A stretch of DNA of 64,000 nt. Source: an uncultured Hellea sp. GTDB taxonomy: Bacteria > Pseudomonadota > Alphaproteobacteria > Caulobacterales > Maricaulaceae. The stretch spans positions 1-64,000 of the forward strand of contig CALLMD010000029.1 of NCBI GenBank assembly GCA_938007935.1. The letters run 5' to 3'. The position numbers and the translations under genes are program-made. The notes beneath the pieces are model-generated. The model did not search any database and was not told the origin of the DNA. It was given only the letters and a program-made list of their open reading frames with translations. Shown one piece after another: positions 57,675-64,000 of this stretch; position 1 is the first letter of the stretch, and each line of letters starts with the position of its first letter.

Positions 57675-58679
57675 TCAGATAAATTTCGCCATAACAGATG
57701 CCGTATCTAACATACGGTTAGAAAAACCCCACTCATTATCATACCAAGACATAACACGAACAAGACCACTATCCGTAACATATACTTGATCGCTTGCGAA
57801 ACTGGAAGAATGAGGATCATGGTTTAAGTCAATAGATACGAGGGCTTCATCCACAAAGCCGAGAATATTTTTCATTGATCCAGCACTAGCTACTTTAAAA
57901 GAATCTCGTACTTTTTCTGCAGATACTTTCTCTTCGAGATGAACCGTAAGATCAACCATTGAAACATTAGGTACAGGTACACGTACAGCTACCCCCTCCA
58001 ACTTTCCGTTAAGTTCAGGAAGCACTCTTCCAATCGCTTTGGCCGCCCCAGTGGATGTTGGCACCATCGATAAAGCTGCAGCACGACCACGATAAATATC
58101 TTTATGCATTGAGTCTTGAGTTGGTTGGTCTCCAGTATACGCATGAATGGTTGTCATAATTCCGCTGACCACGCCAAAATTCTCATGAAGAACTTTTAAG
58201 AGCGGCGCTAAAGCATTGGTTGTACAAGATGCATTTGAAACAAAAACATCAGTAGCATCAATGAGATTATCATTCACCCCATAAACGATTGTTTTAGTAT
58301 CATCTTTAGCAGGAGCTGACATAAGGACTTTTTTTGCCCCAGCGAGAATATGTTTGCCGCATAAGTCTTGAGTCAGAAAGAAACCCGTACACTCCATAAC
58401 AATATCAATCCCGAGCTTTTCCCAGGGTAAATTTTCCGGTTCGCGTTCATTAAAGACTGGGATTAACACCCCATTAACCGAGATTGCATCGTCGCCTGCT
58501 CCTATATCGCCGGGAAAAGGACCATGCACACTGTCATATTTAAGTAAATGAGCCAGTCGTGCAGCCTCTGCCAGGTCATTAATAGCTACAACTTCGAGAT
58601 CTTTTCTTCCTGTTTCGATAAGGGCTCGCAGTACCATTCGACCAATTCTGCCAAACCCATTAATTGCAATTTTAACCAT
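57675..58679 (-). CDS. gap: Glyceraldehyde-3-phosphate dehydrogenase
   Basis: 334 residues from ATG 58679, where AGGA lies seven bases upstream and MVKIAINGFGRIGR is the canonical NAD-binding start; 14 extra codons before it are not conserved. Active-site SNASCTTNALAPLL (Cys) and the later HAYTGDQ segment are intact. It makes 1,3-bisphosphoglycerate from the triose released by KDPG cleavage. Placing gap at the head of zwf-pgl-edd, divergent from a DeoR-type regulator, suggests sugar-dependent control. Confidence 0.95.
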   Translation of the reverse strand: MVKIAINGFGRIGRMVLRALIETGRKDLEVVAINDLAEAARLAHLLKYDSVHGPFPGDIGAGDDAISVNGVLIPVFNEREPENLPWEKLGIDIVMECTGFFLTQDLCGKHILAGAKKVLMSAPAKDDTKTIVYGVNDNLIDATDVFVSNASCTTNALAPLLKVLHENFGVVSGIMTTIHAYTGDQPTQDSMHKDIYRGRAAALSMVPTSTGAAKAIGRVLPELNGKLEGVAVRVPVPNVSMVDLTVHLEEKVSAEKVRDSFKVASAGSMKNILGFVDEALVSIDLNHDPHSSSFASDQVYVTDSGLVRVMSWYDNEWGFSNRMLDTASVMAKFI

Positions 58680-58710
58680 TGAAGTATCCTGTGATTCAAT
58701 TTGCTTATTC

Positions 58711-58762
58711 AATAACAACATTTTTATACATTTTAAAAGAAAAATGTTCTAATAACAACATT
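58711..58762. promoter_or_regulatory. Repeated operator-like sites between gap and the DeoR-family gene
   Basis: AATAACAACATT occurs twice in the same orientation (58711-58722 and 58751-58762), exactly 40 bases apart, about four helical turns. The second copy is part of an inverted repeat AATGTT-N8-AACATT (58743-58762), and AACATT of the first copy faces AATGTT at 58743-58748. Such paired sites are usual for DeoR-family repressors and lie in the shared promoter of gap and the regulator. Confidence 0.6.
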
Positions 58763-58817
58763 ATTGTGGTATTTTGAAAATCATTGCAATTCGTCTTATT
58801 ATATGAGACTAAAAATT

Positions 58818-59630
58818 ATGAGTGAAAACCCCTCTATCAAACCTGATGTGAAAATAGGTTCTTATTTCGAACCTAATGTCAGGCAGTCAAAGCTAATCAA
58901 AATGGTTTTAACCCATGGATTTGCTGAAACTGAGCTTGCTGCGAGAAAGTTTGGAAAAACAACACAAACAATAAGACGAGACTTTGACATTTTAGAAAAA
59001 CATGGGCTAATCCGCCGCGTACATGGCGGTGCTAGCGCAGTTCAAGGATATGAAAATCGTTCTTACAGAGAGCGTTTAGCTTCACGCTCTGGAGAGAAAA
59101 ACCTTATAGGACAAACAACGGCTGCCCTTATTCCTAATGAAAGATGTATATTTCTGAGTTTAGGCACAAGTACCGAAGCCGTTGCCCGTCACTTAATCTC
59201 TCATCAGGATATGCAATTCGTTACGAATAATCTAAACATAGCTCATGTGCTTCAAGACACGGAAACCTCAGAGTTAACTCTTTGTGGAGGCCACGTGCGA
59301 CGCCAAGATGGCGGCATGCTGGGCCCTCGTGCGTTCGATATGATCTCAGAACACCGTTTCGACTTTGGGATTATAGGAGCTGGCGCAATTACCCCATCAG
59401 GAAACCTGTTCTCTTATAGCCTCAATGAAGCTAGAATGGCTCAAGCCATTATCGCCCAATCTGACGTAACAATTTTGGTCGCAGATGAAAAAAAAATCGG
59501 TCAAAATGCTAATCACAAGATGGCCGCACTTGAAGATGTTGATATATTTGTAACAGATGACAAAACCAATGATTTTATTGGTGAACTTTGCATAGAGCAA
59601 AACGTCAAATTAATCATTGCAGCTGATTAA
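58818..59630 (+). CDS. DeoR/GlpR-family transcriptional regulator
   Basis: 270 residues from ATG 58818 (MSENPS); ATG 58803 is an alternative five codons earlier. The N-terminal winged helix-turn-helix (about 20-75) contains ETELAARKFGKTTQTIRRDF followed by LEKHGLIRRVHGGAS, typical of DeoR. The C-terminal sugar-sensor domain has FLSLGTSTEAVARHL and IIGAGAITPSG. It probably senses a phosphorylated sugar and represses gap and itself through the repeated sites upstream. It ends 11 bases before the convergent lipoprotein gene. Confidence 0.9.
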   Translation: MSENPSIKPDVKIGSYFEPNVRQSKLIKMVLTHGFAETELAARKFGKTTQTIRRDFDILEKHGLIRRVHGGASAVQGYENRSYRERLASRSGEKNLIGQTTAALIPNERCIFLSLGTSTEAVARHLISHQDMQFVTNNLNIAHVLQDTETSELTLCGGHVRRQDGGMLGPRAFDMISEHRFDFGIIGAGAITPSGNLFSYSLNEARMAQAIIAQSDVTILVADEKKIGQNANHKMAALEDVDIFVTDDKTNDFIGELCIEQNVKLIIAAD

Positions 59631-59641
59631 ACTGGAAGGGG

Positions 59642-60517
59642 TCAACCCCCGCAATCTTCGGCTTGTGGCAATACAAAGAGGCAATCGGGAAGATCTTGAT
59701 TTATCGCGTATCGCTCCCAAATCACCTCATTAGACTTTGTACCGTTATAATAAAGGCGCACCCTACCTGGCTGTACCCAGCTTTCATTTGGGTTGGAATA
59801 AAAATCCGAATAAATACGCTCGTGCCAACCTCGCGCCGTATCGAATCCAACTTTTAAAATTTTATAATCCTTTTGCGCAATCCCGAACTTTGTTTCACCG
59901 CCAGCAGGATCAAACACTTTAATCATATAGGCGGACTTTCCATCAATAAGATCATCAGGCAAACGTTCTAACCGATACCCATCACCCAAGGCATGGCGAA
60001 TAACACCAAACCCAAAGTTTTCAGACCACCCTTTATCCGCGTCCGTTTTGGGCTGCGCGCCCTTATCGGTATAAGTAGTGATGCCATCATAACTTATATT
60101 TATAACTGCCTCACCGTTTTTAACGGAGTAAATTCGTACTTTTCCAGCAACTTGTCGCGCATCAGTTTTTCTAGCTGCATATACGCGCCACATTTTATGA
60201 CTTTCATGACGATGGGTCTTCCCGTCTTTATAAAAAACTGCATAACCTCCCAGAGCCAAAGAATTTGGCCTGGCCCAAGTTAAACCGCCTGTAGCTTTAT
60301 GTGCACGCGTGATTATGTCTCTAGGGGTCACGAAATCATAATCTGTGATTAGTGTATTCGTTTCTATTTTGGGTGTCGTATAGACCTTTTTGATTTCGTT
60401 AGATTTAGACTCATCATTAACCTGAGCAGGGGCATCTGAGTTCTTAAATTCGACTCGCTCGCAGCCATTTATGAAGACTGTTAAAGCGCCCATCATAAAA
60501 ACATAAGACAACTTCAT
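59642..60517 (-). CDS. Hypothetical lipoprotein
   Basis: 291 residues with a lipobox INGC (Cys19) followed by a polar linker to about 55. The rest is beta-rich: ITRAHKATGGLTWARPNSL resembles the opening of outer-membrane lipoprotein-sorting-like (LolA/LolB-fold) proteins, followed by alternating strands (TYTDKG, YKILKVGFD, YSDFYSN). No catalytic motif. It lies nine bases downstream of the QEGLA gene on the same strand, so the two may be co-expressed. Family not recognised with confidence. Confidence 0.75.
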   Translation of the reverse strand: MKLSYVFMMGALTVFINGCERVEFKNSDAPAQVNDESKSNEIKKVYTTPKIETNTLITDYDFVTPRDIITRAHKATGGLTWARPNSLALGGYAVFYKDGKTHRHESHKMWRVYAARKTDARQVAGKVRIYSVKNGEAVINISYDGITTYTDKGAQPKTDADKGWSENFGFGVIRHALGDGYRLERLPDDLIDGKSAYMIKVFDPAGGETKFGIAQKDYKILKVGFDTARGWHERIYSDFYSNPNESWVQPGRVRLYYNGTKSNEVIWERYAINQDLPDCLFVLPQAEDCGG

Positions 60518-60526
60518 CTTACCAAC

Positions 60527-61810
60527 CTATACTGCAAAATCCCATACAATTGGTACATCATCCAACTCTTCTTGATAATAGGCCTGAAAACCTGGCATTT
60601 TCACCTGATTTAAAAAACTTGAATAAGCCATATAGGATACTAAAAACCTTAGATCTTTTGCCCAAGGCGGCATGAACTCTGGCTCCCTCATGCGGCCCGA
60701 GCTTGCCATTTGAGCTAAAGCAGGCACATCTTCAATATCCATTTTACCACAAAATAGAACACGAATGAGATCCGCTCGCCCTAACTTAACCACCGTACGC
60801 ATAAAATTGTGCACCCGTAATAAACCATTTAGATAAACCATGTCCTTGGTGAACGGTGCGCCGCCTGCTATGATACCACCACGAAAGATACGGCGCGTAT
60901 TCTCAAAAGCTTGCTCTGGAACTTCGACACGTTCCTTGTAAAAATCAAACACCTCTTTAAAATCCGCCCCATCAATCGACATTTGGATGCCAATAACTCT
61001 ATCTGACAAACGCCGGAACCGTTCTGGATCCATAGCTCCGCTAATAATCTCGGCAAATACGGCGAGCCCTTCTTGCACTTCGGTGGTTCCGGCATGTGCC
61101 CGTCCAAGAATTTTGAAATGCGGTTGCGCGCGCCCATTTAGAGCCGTCGCCGTATGTATCAACGCTTCATGCTGAAGAAGTTGCTCAATATCGCGGTCAG
61201 TGAACTGGGCACTGGAACGAATACGAATACGTGTGCGGCCTGCCACGGCTTTGGCAGATAGCGTATCAGATAGCTCAACGGTCGGAGCGCTCGCGCCAAA
61301 ATGTTCTGACAGCCGCGGCATCAGTTCGTCAGCAAACTCACGGGCACTCAAATGGGTTTCGTAACCTTCGACAACAAGCTTAGAAAAATCGAGCCCATCA
61401 AGCGTTCCGTCCATATGCTGTGCTAAGTCTATTACGCGTGTTTTACCGTCCAGCATTAATTTTTTTGGACTTCCGAAGAGATTAGATGAGGCTTCATAAA
61501 ATGCATGTGTCCCGCGAGAAGATATCAGATGGGTCGTCGTTTCGAGTGTATCAGCCAAACGGTTAAGCCATTCAAAAACGACATGCTCTCCTTGTATGGA
61601 TTTTCGAGCGTCATGTATAAGTTCACGTGGGCGTGAGACATCTATCGAAGCATATTCAGGGGTCGGTAGTTTTTCAGATTTTAAAAAGCTTTCACGGTGA
61701 GTATCATCCCATGAAACAGAATCTAAAATACGCATTGACTTTGCTGCGAGATTTAGCGCACGCCCCGCATCTTTTGCTTGCCTGAAATATTTAACCGGTA
61801 GCTTCTTCAC
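60527..61810 (-). CDS. QEGLA-motif (DUF1704) family putative metallopeptidase
   Basis: A 427-residue protein of the bacterial family once linked to flavohaemoglobin expression (TIGR02421). It has HEALIH (HExxxH), a zinc-protease-like motif, followed by VQEGLAVFAEI, whose Glu could be the third ligand. The same arrangement occurs in the eukaryotic MATCAP tubulin carboxypeptidases. No signal peptide. Substrate and role in bacteria are unknown. Start 61810 is 93 bases from the divergent prfC. Confidence 0.8.
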   Translation of the reverse strand: MKKLPVKYFRQAKDAGRALNLAAKSMRILDSVSWDDTHRESFLKSEKLPTPEYASIDVSRPRELIHDARKSIQGEHVVFEWLNRLADTLETTTHLISSRGTHAFYEASSNLFGSPKKLMLDGKTRVIDLAQHMDGTLDGLDFSKLVVEGYETHLSAREFADELMPRLSEHFGASAPTVELSDTLSAKAVAGRTRIRIRSSAQFTDRDIEQLLQHEALIHTATALNGRAQPHFKILGRAHAGTTEVQEGLAVFAEIISGAMDPERFRRLSDRVIGIQMSIDGADFKEVFDFYKERVEVPEQAFENTRRIFRGGIIAGGAPFTKDMVYLNGLLRVHNFMRTVVKLGRADLIRVLFCGKMDIEDVPALAQMASSGRMREPEFMPPWAKDLRFLVSYMAYSSFLNQVKMPGFQAYYQEELDDVPIVWDFAV

Positions 61811-61903
61811 GATACAGTCGTGGCAAAGGCTAAACTATTTGTCCAGAATAGAATCTAGGCAATACCACTTGCCCTACTCCTTTATTCGCCTTATCTCCGC
61901 GCC

Positions 61904-63493
61904 ATGTCCAAAGCCCTTGAATCTGAACCCAGTAAACGGCGTGTTTTTGCCATTATCTCTCATCCTGATGCGGGAAAGACAACTCTAACAGAAAATATGT
62001 TGCTGGCAGCTGGCGCGATTCATCAAGCTGGGCAAGTCGCTGCACGTGGTGAAGCGAGGAGAACACAATCTGACTGGATGAAAATAGAGCAAGAACGAGG
62101 TATTTCTGTATCTTCATCCGTCATGACCTTTGAGCATGCGGGCCTAACATTTAACTTACTTGATACGCCAGGGCATGAGGATTTTTCAGAAGATACTTAT
62201 CGCACACTAACTGCCGCGGATTGCGCCGTAATGGTCATCGATGCAGCGAAAGGGATTGAACCACAAACATTAAAACTTTTTGAAGTATGCCGCCTTCGCG
62301 ATATTCCGATTGTAACCTTCGTGAACAAGCTTGACCGTGAAGCCCGCGACACATTTGAAATCATCGCTGAAATCGAAGACAAGCTTGCCCTTGATGTTGT
62401 TCCTATGCAATGGCCAGCTGGCTCTGGTCGAAGATTTCGAGGGGTTTCGGATTTACGTAGCGGCCAATTCCTTACTTTTGTTAAGCCTGAAGACGGTGGG
62501 ATACATAGTTGGACCCCAATGGAAGGAAATGCCATAGGAGCCCATTTTGATGATAACGAAATGCTAGAAGAGTTTGTAGAAGAACAAGAACTAGCGAAAG
62601 AATACCCGACCTTTAACGAACAATCATTTCGTGAAGGCCATATGACGCCTGTTTATTTTGGTAGCGCTCTTCGTAAATTCGGAGTCTTAGAATTAATCAA
62701 TGCACTCTCTGAATTTGCACCGCAACCACAGCCAGAGATTTGCACAAAAGCTGGTCAAAAAATCGAAATAAAGCCAACTGATAAAGAAGTTGCAGGGTTC
62801 GTTTTTAAAGTCCAGGCCAATATGGACCTTAACCATCGCGACCGGGTCGCTTTTCTAAGAATGTGTTCAGGCGAGTTTAGACGTGGCATGAAATTGAAAA
62901 CAACCGAAAATAAAACGATTTCAGTTCACAATCCTATCCTATTTTTCGCTCAAGACAGAGAACTTGCAGACCACGCTTATGCGGGTGACGTCATTGGAAT
63001 CCCCAATCACGGCGCGCTTCGCGTAGGCGATAGCCTGTCAGAAAATGGGAAAATAAAGTTTGCGGGAATTCCTAATTTTGCTCCTGAAATATTACGCCGC
63101 GCCCGTCTTGCAGATCCGTTGAAAGCCAAACATTTACGCAAAGCTTTGGAAAGCCTTGCAGAAGAAGGTGTCACACAACTTTTCAAACCTGCATTCGGGT
63201 CTGATATGATAGTTGGCGCGGTGGGCGCTCTACAAATTGACGTTATGCGCGAACGTATAAAAACGGAATATGGTTTAGACGTTACTTTCGAGTCCCCGCC
63301 TTATCAAATTGCCCGCTGGCTGGCATGTGATGACCCAATTAAACTCAAAGCATTTATGGACAAATCCCAAGCATCAATGGGTGAGGACCTAGACGGCGCC
63401 CCGGTTTTCCTTGCCAAATCTGCTTGGGATATTGGTTATGCCCAAGAAAAAAATCCAGATATCAAGTTTTTAACGACAAAAGAACGTAGCTAA
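61904..63493 (+). CDS. prfC: Peptide chain release factor 3
   Basis: A 529-residue translational GTPase that recycles RF1/RF2 after termination. G1 SHPDAGKTTLTE (about 19-30), the switch II DTPGHEDFSEDTYRTL and the NKLDRE motif are intact; the length is normal for RF3. The motif FFAQDRE and the C-terminal domain III match RF3 rather than EF-G. ATG 61904 follows a weak ribosome region. Confidence 0.95.
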   Translation: MSKALESEPSKRRVFAIISHPDAGKTTLTENMLLAAGAIHQAGQVAARGEARRTQSDWMKIEQERGISVSSSVMTFEHAGLTFNLLDTPGHEDFSEDTYRTLTAADCAVMVIDAAKGIEPQTLKLFEVCRLRDIPIVTFVNKLDREARDTFEIIAEIEDKLALDVVPMQWPAGSGRRFRGVSDLRSGQFLTFVKPEDGGIHSWTPMEGNAIGAHFDDNEMLEEFVEEQELAKEYPTFNEQSFREGHMTPVYFGSALRKFGVLELINALSEFAPQPQPEICTKAGQKIEIKPTDKEVAGFVFKVQANMDLNHRDRVAFLRMCSGEFRRGMKLKTTENKTISVHNPILFFAQDRELADHAYAGDVIGIPNHGALRVGDSLSENGKIKFAGIPNFAPEILRRARLADPLKAKHLRKALESLAEEGVTQLFKPAFGSDMIVGAVGALQIDVMRERIKTEYGLDVTFESPPYQIARWLACDDPIKLKAFMDKSQASMGEDLDGAPVFLAKSAWDIGYAQEKNPDIKFLTTKERS

Positions 63494-63521
63494 CGCTAAT
63501 TTGGCCTGACGTTTGCGTCGC

Positions 63522-63893
63522 ATGTTTCATATTTTTATGAAAAGGCGCTTTTGGCTCATGTTGGCACACTCACTACCAGTCTTAATAATGTTTCTTTACA
63601 CGATCCTCACGGTCTCATTGTTCTTCATTCCTATCACAAAATTTCCTCGAAAGAATAAATTACTAAATTTTTACTGGGTCGGGTTTTGGACGTTTTTAGT
63701 CATGATTGCCGCATTCGCAGGGGGTGAGAACACATTAAAAATGCTGGAATATGACGCCTCGGGAACTTCAAAAGTTATCCTGGCTGGTATTTCAGCGAGT
63801 TTTGTATTCTTTGTGATGTTCGCATGGTTTCGCTTTTCCGCAAAAATTATCGCAACACTTCTTACTCGCGGATACGCCAAATTACGAAGCTAA
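63522..63893 (+). CDS. Small membrane protein of unknown function
   Basis: About 123 residues from ATG 63522; ATG 63537 and TTG 63513 are alternatives with no decisive ribosome site. Three hydrophobic segments are visible (about 12-36, 48-63 and 83-103) with basic residues after the first Met and at the end. It lies 28 bases after prfC on the same strand. Family not recognised. Confidence 0.55.
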   Translation: MFHIFMKRRFWLMLAHSLPVLIMFLYTILTVSLFFIPITKFPRKNKLLNFYWVGFWTFLVMIAAFAGGENTLKMLEYDASGTSKVILAGISASFVFFVMFAWFRFSAKIIATLLTRGYAKLRS

Positions 63894-63905
63894 AACCCAA
63901 ACGCG

Positions 63906-64000
63906 CTATCCTCCTGCTAATACACCCATTGGCTCTTGAGAAACTGCAATCGTAGGACGTGACTGAGATGTCGCAATAGGCACGTCATTTTCCGCAGGTA
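63906..64000 (-). CDS. 3' end of a gene cut by the window edge
   Basis: A minus-strand frame is open from the window edge to TAG (63908-63906), giving a C-terminal peptide with PAENDVPIATSQSRPTIAVS and ending EPMGVLAGG. The composition looks like a disordered protein tail. The other two frames close within the stretch. Identity cannot be told from 30 residues. Confidence 0.4.
   Translation of the reverse strand, partial: PAENDVPIATSQSRPTIAVSQEPMGVLAGG

Noticed and set aside
1-64000. CRISPR arrays, insertion sequences, integrases, phage genes
   Set aside because: No regularly spaced repeats, transposase motifs, or terminal inverted repeats with an ORF were seen.

Overview
The window looks like an alphaproteobacterial chromosome of moderate, slightly AT-leaning composition. 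The best guess is the Caulobacterales/Maricaulales side (Hyphomonadaceae, Robiginitomaculaceae or relatives). The reasons are a BamF (DUF3035) lipoprotein, a short prolyl-tRNA synthetase with a separate editing protein, a NuoE with a helix-hairpin-helix tail, nuo followed by birA-coaX-rnj-mce-DUF1467-proS-lolCD, an Entner-Doudoroff cluster, and a perfect CtrA-type site (TTAA-N7-TTAA). This placement is inference from gene content; no rRNA is present.

Layout. 1-298: partial copy of a structured intergenic repeat. 299-6574 (minus): folA, hflK, hflC, DUF2065, a haem-c/sugar dehydrogenase lipoprotein, beta-carbonic anhydrase, aldehyde dehydrogenase. 6.6-10.9 kb: three transporters, tadA, an RluB-type pseudouridine synthase and rsmD. 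11.0-15.2 kb: accessory surface genes, namely a secreted protein and an AT-rich cadherin/FG-GAP lipoprotein, with the second repeat copy between them. 15.2-18.9 kb (minus): GNAT, mutL, bamF, mobA-like; the GNAT gene sits between mutL and a decayed duplicate of the mutL 3' end. 19.1-21.5 kb: an amino-acid permease with a hairpin over its start codon, then an AT-rich DUF2971 gene. 21.5-43.8 kb (minus): one long co-directional run, nuoABCDEF-[46-aa ORF]-nuoGHIJKLMN-birA-coaX-rnj-mce-DUF1467-proS-lolC-lolD. 44.0-51.5 kb: an envelope group (UPF0260, class A PBP, LysM lipoprotein, long coiled-coil protein behind a CtrA box, M48/TPR protease, thioredoxin-fold protein, tRNA-editing protein). 51.6-52.5 kb: a 56-aa ORF, tRNA-Gly(GCC) and gene remnants. 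52.6-59.6 kb: patatin-like lipase, then gap-zwf-pgl-edd divergent from a DeoR-family regulator with repeated operator-like sites. 59.6-64 kb: a lipoprotein, a QEGLA-motif (DUF1704) metallopeptidase, prfC, a small membrane protein and the end of a further gene.

How genes work together. The nuo run encodes all 14 subunits of proton-pumping NADH dehydrogenase, in transcription order A to N. Zwf, Pgl and Edd carry glucose-6-phosphate to KDPG, and GAPDH takes up the triose product; the key DeoR-type sites lie in the shared promoter. LolC/LolD export lipoproteins, and BamF works in outer-membrane assembly. The truncated ProRS at 23.5 kb probably depends on the editing protein at 51 kb.

The strongest unexplained signals are the two-copy element whose 6-bp stem shows four compensatory base-pair changes (copies at 1-250 and 12652-12890), the mutL-end duplication flanking the GNAT gene, the small membrane ORF exactly filling the nuoF-nuoG gap, and the CtrA box before the coiled-coil gene. 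I found no CRISPR array, insertion sequence, integrase, rRNA or recognisable complete defence system.
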